64,000 nt of DNA from contig JAPPLD010000008.1 in assembly GCA_028819565.1 (NCBI GenBank), positions 42,248 through 106,247 of the forward strand, read 5' to 3'. Source of the stretch: Gammaproteobacteria bacterium (GTDB taxonomy: Bacteria > Pseudomonadota > Gammaproteobacteria > Poriferisulfidales > Poriferisulfidaceae). This document shows, piece after piece, positions 24,073 to 32,929 of the stretch. The notes beneath the pieces are model-generated. The model did not search any database. It was given only the letters and a program-made list of their open reading frames with translations, and was not told the DNA's origin. How positions within the stretch are numbered: the first letter of the stretch is position 1; every line of letters begins with the position of its first letter. The position numbers were made by a program, and so were the translations under genes.

Positions 24073-25460
24073 TCGGTCAACCGATCCGGCACTGGAAGGT
24101 CACGTCCCAGTTTCTCGATGCCGCTGCCGAAAACCATGACGGCCACGAACACGGCCGGCATCAGCCAGCCCAGGAAGACCAGCATCCCTTGTCCGGGCTC
24201 CATCCTCACGACGTCGTAGAGGGTGATCAGGCCCAGGACCACCACCAAGGTCAGCAGGCGCTCCATGTTACGGCGCGGGCGGCTGAAGAACCACAGCGCG
24301 ATGAAGAACAGGAAGTACCATTCGCTGAAGCGCAGCGCGAGTTCGCTGTACAGCGGGGTCGGCGGGTTGAAGCCCAAATAACCCAATGCCGCGAACGTGA
24401 CCACGAACACGCCCAGGTTGATCTTGTACAGCAGGCTGCGATAGCGCACGGAACGCACCGGGTTTCGGTCGATCCATGGCAGGAAGAACAGAACCAGAAT
24501 GGACAACAGCATGGCCAGCGCCCCGAACTGCGGGTCCGGGATCGCTCGGAGAACCGAATAGAACGGCGTGAAGTACCACACCGGAACGATGTGCTCCGGG
24601 GTCAACAGCGGATTGGCCGGCGTGAAGTTGTCCGGCTCCAGGAAATAGCCACCCATTTCGGGGGCGAAGAACACCACCAGCGCAAACAGGAACAGGAACG
24701 CGACCGATCCCCAGATATCCTTGACTGTGTAGTACGGGTGGAACGGGACGCCGTCCAGTGGCTTGCCGTCCGCGTCCTTGTGTTCCTTGATCTCAATGCC
24801 GTCAGGATTGTTGGACCCTACCTCATGCAGCGCCATGATGTGCAATGCCACCAGCGCCAATAGTGCCAGCGGGATGGCCGACACGTGCAATGCGAAGAAC
24901 CGGGTCAGAGTTGCGTCGGATATTGCGAAATCGCCACGCAACCAGATGGCGATATCCGGTCCGACCCAAGGAATGGTGCTGAACAGGTTGACGATCACCT
25001 GTGCCCCCCAGTACGACATGTTGCCCCAAGGCAGCAGGTAACCCATGAAAGCTTCCGCCATCAGCGTCATGTACAGGAACATGCCGAGCAGCCAGATCAA
25101 CTCGCGGGGCGCCTTGAAGGAACCGTACATGATTCCCCGGAACATGTGCAGGTACACCACGATGAAGAAGAACGACGCACCCGTGGAGTGCATGTACTGA
25201 ATCAGCCAGCCAAGAGGAACATCGCGGCGAATGTATTCAAGAGAAGCGAACGCAAGTTCCGCGTCCGGCTTGTAGTGCATGGTCAGGAAGATGCCGGTGA
25301 CGATCTGGATGACCAAGACCAGCAGCGCCAGCGAACCGAAAAAGTACCAGAAGTTAAAGTTCTTGGGCGCGTAGTATTTCGCCAGATGATCGTTCCACAA
25401 CTGCATCAGCGGGAAACGGGCGTCGATCCAGCCGATCAGACTCTCAAAAAGAGATTTCAT
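24069..25460 (-). CDS. petB: Cytochrome b subunit of the bc1 complex
   Basis: From the ATG at 25460 the protein has 463 residues with about eight to nine membrane helices. Conserved pieces include YWYFFGSLALLVLVIQ-like first helix residues, MHYKPDAELAFASLEYI, GYLLPWGNMSYWGAQV and the PDNFTPANPL and PEWYF-type segments. It carries two b hemes and the quinol sites. An upstream in-frame extension lies inside the Rieske gene and is rejected. Overlaps with both neighbouring genes show a tightly coupled petABC operon. Confidence 0.95.
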   Translation of the reverse strand: MKSLFESLIGWIDARFPLMQLWNDHLAKYYAPKNFNFWYFFGSLALLVLVIQIVTGIFLTMHYKPDAELAFASLEYIRRDVPLGWLIQYMHSTGASFFFIVVYLHMFRGIMYGSFKAPRELIWLLGMFLYMTLMAEAFMGYLLPWGNMSYWGAQVIVNLFSTIPWVGPDIAIWLRGDFAISDATLTRFFALHVSAIPLALLALVALHIMALHEVGSNNPDGIEIKEHKDADGKPLDGVPFHPYYTVKDIWGSVAFLFLFALVVFFAPEMGGYFLEPDNFTPANPLLTPEHIVPVWYFTPFYSVLRAIPDPQFGALAMLLSILVLFFLPWIDRNPVRSVRYRSLLYKINLGVFVVTFAALGYLGFNPPTPLYSELALRFSEWYFLFFIALWFFSRPRRNMERLLTLVVVLGLITLYDVVRMEPGQGMLVFLGWLMPAVFVAVMVFGSGIEKLGRDLPVPDRLTE

Positions 25461-26056
25461 GCGGGAGCGTCCTCGGGCATCTCGCCAATCAGGATCCGCG
25501 TATCGCTGACGAAACGGTACGGCGGCACCCGCAGGTTGGCGTTGGCTGGCACGTGGTCGTACACACGGCCTGACAAGTCGAACCGGGAACCGTGGCAGGC
25601 GCAGAAAAATCCGCCTTGCCACTCGGGGCCCAAGTCTTCCGGAGCAGCGTCGGGGCGATAGGTCGGGTTACAACCGAGGTGCGTGCAGATGCCGACCAGC
25701 ACCAGGAACTCCGGATTCAGCGAGCGGTGGGAATTCCGCGCGAATTCCGGCTGTTGCTCTTGTTCGGAGTGCGGATCTCGGAGGTAACTGGCTTCGGCCT
25801 CCAGCGCCGCCACCATCTCGGGCGTGCGGCGAATGATCCAAATTGGCTGCTTACGCCAGATCAGGTCGATCTTCTGGCCCCATTCCATCTGCCCGATATC
25901 CACTTCAATCGGGGCGCCTGCCGTACGGGCGCGAGCGCTCGGCGACATGGATGCGATGAACGGCCACATAGCCACTGCGGCACCCGTTCCACCCACTAGA
26001 GCCGTGCTGCCGGTTAAAAACCGGCGGCGGCCCACATCAACTGTGTCGTCTGGCAT
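25457..26056 (-). CDS. petA: Ubiquinol-cytochrome c reductase Rieske iron-sulfur protein
   Basis: The 199-residue protein has a Tat-type N-terminus (GRRRFLTG) leading into a membrane anchor. The 2Fe-2S ligands are Cys124 and His126 in CTHLGC and Cys152 and His155 in CACHGS, with Cys129 and Cys154 as the likely disulfide. It is the first gene of the petABC operon. A promoter-like sequence lies about 90-120 bases upstream, overlapping the end of the Nif3 gene. Confidence 0.95.
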   Translation of the reverse strand: MPDDTVDVGRRRFLTGSTALVGGTGAAVAMWPFIASMSPSARARTAGAPIEVDIGQMEWGQKIDLIWRKQPIWIIRRTPEMVAALEAEASYLRDPHSEQEQQPEFARNSHRSLNPEFLVLVGICTHLGCNPTYRPDAAPEDLGPEWQGGFFCACHGSRFDLSGRVYDHVPANANLRVPPYRFVSDTRILIGEMPEDAPA

Positions 26057-26147
26057 GTGTCGGGAATTTCTAGGCGATCAAAAAACACAGCCGCCACCCA
26101 TCTTGCGTGTCGGCCGTGTCCGTTCCATTTGCGGCGGGAAATTTTAA

Positions 26148-26176
26148 CATATAGCGAAATATGGCACCTCTCTCAA
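26148..26176 (-). promoter_or_regulatory. Candidate sigma-70 promoter for petABC
   Basis: On the minus strand TTGAGA and TATATG are separated by 17 bases, about 90 bases upstream of the petA start. The -35 box overlaps the stop codon of the Nif3-family gene. Spacing is ideal and the surroundings are AT-rich. Confidence 0.45.
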
Positions 26177-26931
26177 GCTGGGTTTGAAATATCGATGAAC
26201 TGGTGGCGCAATCCAAATTTTTCCTCAAGATGCTGACCGACGGCCTGCACGCCGTAACGCTCGGTCGCGTGATGGCCGCAAGCAAAATAATGCACCCCGC
26301 ATTCGCGGGCCGTATGCACGGTCTGCTCGGAAATCTCCCCACTAATGAAGGCGTCCAGTCCCAGGCGAGCTGCTTGTTCAATGAACTGCTGCCCGGCACC
26401 AGTACACCATCCAACCGTGGTGATCGGATCTTCCGCCTCAGGGCCAGCCCACACCACCGGGTGCTGCAACCGCTCTTCCAGTCTGCTCGCGAATTCCTGT
26501 GCTGATTGCGGTTCTTTCAGCCGTCCGACTCTTCCGGTCTCCGGGGCGCCGGGTTCCAAAAGGCCAGTGACATCCAGATCCAGGCATTCCGCCAACTGGA
26601 CGTTGTTTCCGAACTTCTCATGTGCGTCCAGCGGAAGATGGTAGGCGAACAAGTTGATGTCCGAAGCCAGCAGTGTGCGGAGCCGCCGCGCCTTCATCCC
26701 GGTGACCCTCGCATCTTCGTTGCGCCAGAAATACCCGTGATGCACGAGCAAAGCATCGGCATCCTGTTCCTGGGCAGCTGCGATCAGCGCCTGGCTTGCG
26801 GTCACGCCCGAAATCAGCGTCTCAATCCGGTCCCGACCCTCGACCTGCAACCCGTTGGGGCAATAGTCCGAGAATTCTGAAGGCTGGAGCAACTCGTCCA
26901 GGTAAGCGGAAAGCTCCGTTCGCTCAACCAT
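26173..26931 (-). CDS. Nif3-like dinuclear metal-centre protein
   Basis: From the ATG at 26931 the protein has 252 residues. The metal-binding HHGYFW and the C-terminal ISGEISEQTVHTARE with GHHATERYG are typical of the Nif3/YbgI family, which forms a hexameric toroid with a two-metal site. Function is uncertain in general; GTP cyclohydrolase-like or repair roles have been proposed. The ATG shares one base with the hisD stop (TAATG), so it is the last gene of the murA-hisG-hisD transcript. Confidence 0.9.
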   Translation of the reverse strand: MVERTELSAYLDELLQPSEFSDYCPNGLQVEGRDRIETLISGVTASQALIAAAQEQDADALLVHHGYFWRNEDARVTGMKARRLRTLLASDINLFAYHLPLDAHEKFGNNVQLAECLDLDVTGLLEPGAPETGRVGRLKEPQSAQEFASRLEERLQHPVVWAGPEAEDPITTVGWCTGAGQQFIEQAARLGLDAFISGEISEQTVHTARECGVHYFACGHHATERYGVQAVGQHLEEKFGLRHQFIDISNPA

Positions 26932-28244
26932 TAGTTCGAGTCGCTTCGCCAACGGGCCGAAGCGGCATGCGCACCCAAACCCTCCGCCTTTGCCAAACAC
27001 TCGGCTAAGCCAGCAAGATCCGCAGCGCCAGCCTGCGACAGGCGAATGGTACTGCTGCGCTTCTGGAAGTCGTAGACTCCCAGCGGCGACGTGAAGCGGG
27101 AAGCCCGCATGGTCGGCAGTACATGGTTGGGTCCGGCGCAGTAATCGCCCATCACCTCCGGGCTGTGCACGCCCAGAAAAATCGCACCGGCATGATGGAT
27201 TTGATCCATTACCGCATCCGGCTCCTTCAAGGCCAGCTGCAAGTGTTCGGGCGCCAGCCGGTCAACCAGTTCCGCAGCCTGATCCAGATCGTCGGTCTGG
27301 ATCAGTGCGCCGTTGGTCGCCAAGGATTCGCGGATGATTTTTGCGCGTGGCAGCTCTTCCAATTGCGCGGCCAGCGCATCTGCCACCGCGTTGATGTGCT
27401 CCAAATCCGGGCTTAGGAGAATCGCCTGCGCCTGTTCATCGTGCTCCGCCTGAGCCATCAGGTCCGCCGCTAGCCATCGGGGATCCGCGCTGCCGTCACT
27501 CACGATCACTACTTCCGAGGGTCCGGCCATCATGTCGATCCCGACCCTGCCGAATACCTGCCGCTTGGCTTCGGCCACCCAGAGGTTCCCGGGACCGACG
27601 ATCTTGTCGACTGCCGGAATAGTTTCCGTCCCCAGCGCCAGCGCGGCAACGGCCTGGGCGCCTCCCAGCGCCCATCCACGGTCAATGCCAGCCACATGCG
27701 CTGCTGCCAACACAACCGGGTTGACCTGTCCGTCCGGCGTTGGGCTGACCATCAGGATTTCTTCCACCCCGGCGACTCTCGCCGGGATCGCGTTCATCAG
27801 CACCGAAGACGGATACGCTGCGGTCCCTCCGGGAACATAGACGCCGACACGCTGTAGGGCATTGACCCGCTGCCCGAGCCGGGAGCCGTGTTCGTCCTCG
27901 AACTCGAACGATTCCAGCTTCTGCCGCTGCGCATAGTCCCGGATTCGATCGGCTGCGGCCTGCAGTGCATCGCGCAGGGGTTCGTCCAGCGCCTCGAATG
28001 CGGCCTGAAAATCGGTCGCCAGCCAAAGCAGTGACGCCACCGAACCAGCTTCGTGTCCATCGTATCGCTGGGTGTATTCGAGCAGGGCGTTATCGCCGCG
28101 CGTGCGGATCTCTTCAATGATGGCCGCGACTGCTTCGGCTTGTTCCGGGCGCGAATCTTGTGCCCTGCCGTCGATCAGTGCCTGAAATTCACCCTCAAAT
28201 CCCGGCGTTCCGGTCGACAGAATGCGCGGAAAAGAAGTGCTCAT
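26931..28244 (-). CDS. hisD: Histidinol dehydrogenase
   Basis: The 437-residue protein matches HisD length. Conserved pieces include QRVGVYVPGGTAAYPSSVLMN, GPGNLWVAEAKRQVFG and the catalytic Glu-His pair in RLAPEHLQL, plus HSPEVMGDYCAGPNHVLPT. It performs the last two oxidations of histidine synthesis, from histidinol to histidine, with NAD and zinc. It is separated from hisG by a DAHP synthase gene, and its start overlaps the stop of that gene by four bases. hisC, often next in this operon type, is absent. Confidence 0.95.
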   Translation of the reverse strand: MSTSFPRILSTGTPGFEGEFQALIDGRAQDSRPEQAEAVAAIIEEIRTRGDNALLEYTQRYDGHEAGSVASLLWLATDFQAAFEALDEPLRDALQAAADRIRDYAQRQKLESFEFEDEHGSRLGQRVNALQRVGVYVPGGTAAYPSSVLMNAIPARVAGVEEILMVSPTPDGQVNPVVLAAAHVAGIDRGWALGGAQAVAALALGTETIPAVDKIVGPGNLWVAEAKRQVFGRVGIDMMAGPSEVVIVSDGSADPRWLAADLMAQAEHDEQAQAILLSPDLEHINAVADALAAQLEELPRAKIIRESLATNGALIQTDDLDQAAELVDRLAPEHLQLALKEPDAVMDQIHHAGAIFLGVHSPEVMGDYCAGPNHVLPTMRASRFTSPLGVYDFQKRSSTIRLSQAGAADLAGLAECLAKAEGLGAHAASARWRSDSN

Positions 28245-29311
28245 GCAGCCCGGCTGGCGCGCTGCCGTCGCGTCCGAACCGCCTCGGCCAAGCCTTCAAG
28301 CAACTCTTCCGTCTGCTCGAATCCGAGACAGGCGTCCGTAATGCTCTGACCGTACTGCAACGGCTCACCAGGAACCAGCTTCTGGTTGCCGCCGACTAAG
28401 TGGCTTTCCACCATGACCCCGACGATCCGCCGGTCTCCCGCACAAATCTGCTCGCCGATATTGCCAGCAACCCGCATCTGCTGTTCGGGAACCTTCCGGC
28501 TGTTCGCGTGGCTGCAGTCGATCATGACGCGGACCGGCAGTTTCGCCTGTTCCAGGCGTGCACAGACTTCCTCGACCGCATTGGCCTCGAAGTTCGGCTG
28601 CTGCCCGCCCCGCATGATGACGTGGGAGTCCTGGTTGCCAGTTGTGTGAAAAATCGCACTCCGGCCCTCCTTGGTGAGCGACAGGAAACAGTGCGGCTGG
28701 GTGGACGAACGCAGTGCGTCCACCGCCACCTGAATGTCGCCGCTGGTTCCGTTCTTGAAGCCCACCGGGCAGGACAGCCCGGAAGCCAGTTCCCGGTGAC
28801 ACTGGCTTTCAGTGGTGCGGGCACCGATCGCTCCCCAACTGACGCTGTCGGCAATGTACTGCGGCGTAATCAGGTCCAGGAACTCGGTGCCGGCTGGAAG
28901 CCCCTGTTCGCCCAGCCATACGAGCAGCCCGCGGGCCAGACGTAGGCCTTGGTTGATGTGGTAGCTGTCGTCCAAGTCCGGGTCGTTGATCAGACCCTTC
29001 CAGCCGACCGTGGTGCGCGGCTTCTCGAAATACACCCGCATCACGATCAGGAGGTCTTCCGTCAGCCGGTCCCGGACTGGCTGCAGGCGCTGCGCGTACT
29101 CATGCGCCGCCTCCACGTCGTGGATGGAGCACGGGCCGACGATCACCATCAGGCGATCGTCCGATTGCTGCAGGATCTCGCGAATTTGCGCCCGCGCCTC
29201 GAACACCGTACGCGCGCCCGCTTCCGTCAGCGGGAATTCTTCCAAGATCTCTTTCGGAGCACTGACGTTTTGTAAGTCCGTAATCCGTAAGTCGTCCGTT
29301 GGGTATTTCAT
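28241..29311 (-). CDS. 3-deoxy-7-phosphoheptulonate synthase, class I
   Basis: The 356-residue enzyme is of AroF/G/H type. Signatures include VIVGPCSIHD, VYFEKPRTTVGWKGLINDP, and GARTTESQCHRELASGLSCPVGFKNGT. The metal Cys is in GPCSIHD. It condenses phosphoenolpyruvate and erythrose-4-phosphate in the first shikimate step. Which amino acid feeds back on it cannot be read safely by eye. It lies between hisG and hisD with four-base overlaps on both sides, so aromatic and histidine synthesis genes share a transcript here. Confidence 0.93.
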   Translation of the reverse strand: MKYPTDDLRITDLQNVSAPKEILEEFPLTEAGARTVFEARAQIREILQQSDDRLMVIVGPCSIHDVEAAHEYAQRLQPVRDRLTEDLLIVMRVYFEKPRTTVGWKGLINDPDLDDSYHINQGLRLARGLLVWLGEQGLPAGTEFLDLITPQYIADSVSWGAIGARTTESQCHRELASGLSCPVGFKNGTSGDIQVAVDALRSSTQPHCFLSLTKEGRSAIFHTTGNQDSHVIMRGGQQPNFEANAVEEVCARLEQAKLPVRVMIDCSHANSRKVPEQQMRVAGNIGEQICAGDRRIVGVMVESHLVGGNQKLVPGEPLQYGQSITDACLGFEQTEELLEGLAEAVRTRRQRASRAA

Positions 29312-29949
29312 GCGTCTATCCCTGCCGCCTCCGCGGCTTCCTGAAGGCGCGCCAGAATCGGCATGATCTGGTCATGCCGCATCTTCCATGCACCTTTGTT
29401 GACCACCACGCGCGCACTGATTTCGGCGAGCGTGGCATACGGTTCCAATCCATTGGCGGCCAAGGTCCGGCCGGTCTCCACCAAATCCACGATGCAATCC
29501 GACAGCCCCGCCAGCGGCGCCAGCTCCATTGAGCCGTACAATTTTATCGTAACGGCCTGCCTGCCACGTGCAGCAAAAAACTCTTGGGCAAGGCGCACAT
29601 ACTTGGTCGCCACCCGAACCCGGGGCTGTTCCAGGCAGGCTTCGCCACCCTTCGGACCGGCCACCACCATCCGGCAGCGCGCAATGCCGAGATCCAACGG
29701 CTCGTACAGGCCGGGAACCTGACTCTCCATCAGCACGTCTCGTCCGGTAATTCCGAGTTCCGCCGCGCCCAATGCCACGTAAGTCGGCACATCCGCGGCC
29801 CGCAACACCACCAGATCAAGGCCCGGCTCAGTACACGGCAGGATCAATTGCCGACTCTCCGCGGGGTCTTCTTTCGGCACGATATCGGCACGCGCGAACA
29901 CCTCAAGCGCTTCGCTCATGATGCGTCCCTTGGAAACAGCGATTCTCAT
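29308..29949 (-). CDS. hisG: ATP phosphoribosyltransferase, short form
   Basis: From the ATG at 29949 the protein has 213 residues, beginning MRIAVSKGRIMSEALEVF. It is the short HisG form, lacking the C-terminal regulatory domain, so it should need HisZ for activity and feedback; hisZ is not in the window. The phosphate-binding loop is in the DLVETGRTLAANGL segment. It catalyses the first step of histidine synthesis from ATP and PRPP. A GGAGGATC ribosome-binding site lies in the 11-base gap after murA. Confidence 0.94.
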   Translation of the reverse strand: MRIAVSKGRIMSEALEVFARADIVPKEDPAESRQLILPCTEPGLDLVVLRAADVPTYVALGAAELGITGRDVLMESQVPGLYEPLDLGIARCRMVVAGPKGGEACLEQPRVRVATKYVRLAQEFFAARGRQAVTIKLYGSMELAPLAGLSDCIVDLVETGRTLAANGLEPYATLAEISARVVVNKGAWKMRHDQIMPILARLQEAAEAAGIDA

Positions 29950-29960
29950 CGGGATCCTCC

Positions 29961-31217
29961 TCAGCTCAAACGCTGGATGCTGGCGCCGAGGCGCTGGAAT
30001 TTCTCTTCCACGCACTCGTAACCTCGATCAATGTGATAGACCCGATCCACGACCGACTCTCCTTCCGCCGCAAGACCGGCCAGAATCAGGCTGGCCGAGG
30101 CCCGCAGATCCGTAGCCATCACCGGCGCGCCAGACAGCTTCTCCACGCCCTGAATTACGGCGGCACTGCCATGCACCTCGATGTTTGCGCCCATCCGGAC
30201 CAGTTCCTGAATGTGCATGAAGCGATTCTCGAAAATCGTCTCGGTAATGGTGCTGGTCCCCTCCGCCACCGTGCTGACTGCCGTCATCTGCGCCTGCATG
30301 TCGGTCGGAAATCCCGGGTAAGCCGCCGTATAGACATCGGCGGCCCGGGGGCGACGGTCCCGCATGTCGATCTCCACGTAATCCTCGCCCAACTCGACGT
30401 TCGCACCATACTCGCCAAGCTTGACCAACACGGCTTCCATCGTGTCCGGTCGCACCTGGCTGACCCGGACCTTCCCACCGGTCACGCATGCTGCAGCCAG
30501 ATAGGTCGATGCCTCGATCCGGTCGGGCAGCACCTGGTGCGTCGCACCCTGTAATTCACGAACGCCTTCGATCTCGATTCGACTGGTTCCGGCCCCGCGA
30601 ATACGCGCACCCATCGCTATCAGGCAACACGCTAGATCCTCAACTTCCGGTTCGCGGGCGGCATTCTCGATCACGGTCGTGCCCTCGGCCAGCGTCGCGG
30701 CCATCATCAGGTTCTCGGTCCCGGTCACCGTGATCTGATCCAAGGCCAAAAGAGTCCCTTTCAGGCGCTTGGCCCGCGCCCGGATATAGCCGTTGCTCAC
30801 GTCGATGGCCGCGCCCATCGCGACCAGCCCATGCAGGTGCAGGTCGATCGGCCGAGTCCCGATCGCGCATCCTCCCGGCAACGAGACTTCCGCCTGGCCG
30901 TAGCGTGCCAGCAACGGCCCCAGCACGAGAATGGACGCCCGCATGGTTCGCACGATATCGTACGAGGCGTAGCAGCGGTTGACCCCGCAGGTGTCGACAC
31001 GCAGACTGTTGTTTTCGCCCAATGTCACCGTCGCCCCCATGCTACCCAACAGCCGCATGGTCGAGGCCACGTCCTGCAAATGCGGGGCGTTATGGATCAG
31101 CAGGGGCTCCTCGCTCATCAGCGAGGCGGCCAGCACGGGCAACACCGAGTTCTTGGCGCCGGAGATTGACACCTCGCCACACAGCGGCGTTCCGCCTTGA
31201 ATCAGCAGCCTGTCCAT
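29961..31217 (-). CDS. murA: UDP-N-acetylglucosamine 1-carboxyvinyltransferase
   Basis: The 418-residue protein is full length. Signatures include [19 protein letters not shown] near the N-terminus, the catalytic Cys in [15 protein letters not shown], and the final [15 protein letters not shown]. MurA begins peptidoglycan synthesis by adding enolpyruvate to UDP-GlcNAc, and the Cys makes it a predicted fosfomycin target. In relatives it follows ibaG and the mla genes. Here mlaC lies 18 bases upstream with no ibaG or mlaB between. Confidence 0.96.
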   Translation of the reverse strand: MDRLLIQGGTPLCGEVSISGAKNSVLPVLAASLMSEEPLLIHNAPHLQDVASTMRLLGSMGATVTLGENNSLRVDTCGVNRCYASYDIVRTMRASILVLGPLLARYGQAEVSLPGGCAIGTRPIDLHLHGLVAMGAAIDVSNGYIRARAKRLKGTLLALDQITVTGTENLMMAATLAEGTTVIENAAREPEVEDLACCLIAMGARIRGAGTSRIEIEGVRELQGATHQVLPDRIEASTYLAAACVTGGKVRVSQVRPDTMEAVLVKLGEYGANVELGEDYVEIDMRDRRPRAADVYTAAYPGFPTDMQAQMTAVSTVAEGTSTITETIFENRFMHIQELVRMGANIEVHGSAAVIQGVEKLSGAPVMATDLRASASLILAGLAAEGESVVDRVYHIDRGYECVEEKFQRLGASIQRLS

Positions 31218-31235
31218 TGGAAAACTGGACGCTGC

Positions 31236-31895
31236 TCAGGCGTGCGCGTGCGGCGTAAATCGCCGGGAAGTCTTCCCAGGCGTTCCGCCACGCAGACGCT
31301 CAATCACGGCATCCAGGCCATTCTGTTTGATTTCGGGGCGCAGGCTGTCCTTCAGGCTCTTGATCAGGAAAATCCCGTCGGCACGGATCTCGAACACGTA
31401 CCATTCGCCTTCAATTTCGCGCATCAAGTAGGTCAGGTCGACCGGAGCCTTACCGGACATCAGGAATTCCGTGCGAACCACTTGGTAGGCCTTGTCGGGC
31501 TTGAGCTCGAACGGCAAATACTGTACTTTGCCGTCAGCGTACTTGAGGATGACTTTCGCGTACAGTTCGAGCAACTGTCGCTTGAGTGAAACAATGAACT
31601 CGTCGCGTTGTATCGGTGTCGCCTCCCGATAGATCTTCTTGCCGAGGATGATCTTCAGGATCTGATCGTAGTCCAGCACGCCGCCCAGCGTGGCGTCCAC
31701 GAAAGTGTACAGCGCCTCGTCATCGCGCTCGAATTCGTCCATTCTCAGGCGGATTTGCTCCAGCAACTCATCGCTGACGCTCTGCAGCCGGGCCTCCGGG
31801 GATTCCGCCGTGGCCCCGACACCCGTCCACAGCAACAGGGCGGCAAGCGCAAATGCGCCCCCGGACAAACGCAGCGATGCAATGTTCGTCATCAT
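31236..31895 (-). CDS. mlaC: Phospholipid-transport substrate-binding protein MlaC
   Basis: The 219-residue exported protein has a signal peptide ending near ATAES. The helical-sheet MlaC/Ttg2D pattern is present: YTFVDATLGGVLDYDQILKIILGKKIYREA and DGKVQYLPFEL. MlaC carries phospholipids between the outer membrane MlaA complex and the inner membrane MlaFEDB transporter. Its usual upstream neighbours mlaF, mlaE and mlaD are missing; a VapBC pair lies upstream instead. Either the transporter genes are elsewhere, or this copy is orphaned. TATAAT is present at 31919-31924 on the minus strand, so it may have its own promoter. Confidence 0.9.
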   Translation of the reverse strand: MMTNIASLRLSGGAFALAALLLWTGVGATAESPEARLQSVSDELLEQIRLRMDEFERDDEALYTFVDATLGGVLDYDQILKIILGKKIYREATPIQRDEFIVSLKRQLLELYAKVILKYADGKVQYLPFELKPDKAYQVVRTEFLMSGKAPVDLTYLMREIEGEWYVFEIRADGIFLIKSLKDSLRPEIKQNGLDAVIERLRGGTPGKTSRRFTPHAHA

Positions 31896-32051
31896 CAGTT
31901 CACAGCGGATTGCTACGAATTATAGCAAGCGGGACCCCTTTCTCCCCACAACTTTCGGGAGCAGGTCGAGAAGTTAATAAGCCTCGTTGCGCGACTATAG
32001 CTGCCAAACGGTCACGATGAGCATCAGGGGTCTGGATATTCAATATCGCCA

Positions 32052-32498
32052 TTAGGCCCCCGATCCTGAAAACGGATTGCGTGTCCGCAACTCTGGAAAC
32101 AAAGAAAAATCACGATCTCTGGTTAACAATTCTTCGGCTCCATGTGCCACGCACAAGGCCGCAATCCGAGCATCATGAATCACCCCCCCGACGACATGGG
32201 GGCGCTGGACAAAGCGGCCCAATACTTCCTCGAAATCCCCTGTCTCGCCGATCATGCGGTTCGAGGGAGAAGCCGTCCACGCTTGGAATTGACGCCAAGC
32301 ATGGGCCGGAGGCGTAGCATTTTCCTTCCAGATTCGGCGATTCGTCACCACGCTGAGGAACTCATAGCAGCAAGGCCAAGGAATAGCCCAAGCCCAATCC
32401 CCTCCGGCGAGTCCTGTCATGAGCGCGTGAGCCGCTTCGCCCACTCGTGTTTCACGCCGGTGCGCGTAGATCAATACATTGGTGTCTACGGCGATCAT
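32052..32498 (-). CDS. vapC: PIN-domain toxin, VapC type
   Basis: The 148-residue PIN-domain protein has the acidic residues expected: Asp5 in AVDTNVLIYAH, a central Glu in CCYEFLSVVTN, and Asp residues in IHDARIAALC and LTRDRDF. VapC toxins cut specific RNAs, often tRNAs or rRNA. The ATG at 32498 shares one base with the antitoxin stop; a TTG just before is less likely. The upstream gene encodes a ribbon-helix-helix antitoxin, giving a complete pair. Confidence 0.87.
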   Translation of the reverse strand: MIAVDTNVLIYAHRRETRVGEAAHALMTGLAGGDWAWAIPWPCCYEFLSVVTNRRIWKENATPPAHAWRQFQAWTASPSNRMIGETGDFEEVLGRFVQRPHVVGGVIHDARIAALCVAHGAEELLTRDRDFSLFPELRTRNPFSGSGA

Positions 32499-32743
32499 CA
32501 AGTATCCGAATCACCATAGATGGAATCTCGCAGCTCGGGCCAGGAGTACTGCTCAAGGGGGTCATCCGCATTCGAATTTCCGACCCTGAGATCGGGAAGG
32601 ATGTATTGACTTCGGGAAGTTGAAGATGACAATATATTGCGGAGCCCCTCCTCCACTACGGCGCGCAGGGGCTTTCCAGCCTCTTTCGCATGGCGCTTGG
32701 CCCGGACAAGCAATTCGTCGTGAATATCCAGCGTTGTTTTCAT
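32498..32743 (-). CDS. vapB: VapB-type antitoxin
   Basis: From the ATG at 32743 the protein has 81 residues. MKTTLDIHDELLVRAKRHAKEAGKP is a typical start of the DUF2191-like ribbon-helix-helix VapB group. The C-terminus (PLEQYSWPELRDSIYG) is the usual toxin-binding tail. A longer in-frame start exists, but it adds a region without antitoxin character. An inverted repeat 15 bases upstream is a likely operator. Overlap with vapC indicates coupling. Confidence 0.82.
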   Translation of the reverse strand: MKTTLDIHDELLVRAKRHAKEAGKPLRAVVEEGLRNILSSSTSRSQYILPDLRVGNSNADDPLEQYSWPELRDSIYGDSDT

Positions 32744-32757
32744 AAGTACCATATTAC

Positions 32758-32775
32758 CCATATTTATAGATATGG
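32758..32775 (-). promoter_or_regulatory. Inverted repeat, candidate VapB operator
   Basis: CCATAT-TTATAG-ATATGG is an 18-base inverted repeat 15 bases upstream of the vapB start. A third CCATAT lies at 32749-32754. Ribbon-helix-helix antitoxins bind such short palindromes and repress their own operon, so this is a natural operator. Confidence 0.45.
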
Positions 32776-32894
32776 CAAGTATGGCTTTCTTGATTCGAAT
32801 TTCAATGGCTTGGTATTTCCCCTGGCAGTGCGGCAACCCTAGAAAAATCATCTTTATATAATGATTAAGCCGTCTTGGATTCATTACTCGCTCA

Positions 32895-32906
32895 CCCCCC
32901 CCCCCC
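32895..32906 (+). repeat. Twelve-base poly-C tract upstream of maf
   Basis: A run of 12 C residues lies between a TATAAT (32857-32862) and the maf ATG at 32930, so it is probably in the maf mRNA leader. Long homopolymers like this can slip during replication and alter promoter spacing or leader folding. It could also be a local sequencing artefact in length. Confidence 0.75.
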
Positions 32907-32929
32907 AGCCTTTCAAGCCCTCCAACTCA

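Noticed and set aside
24018..25661. Plus-strand ORFs over cytochrome b
   Set aside because: They are His/Gln-rich shadow frames of petB and petC and have no recognisable domain.
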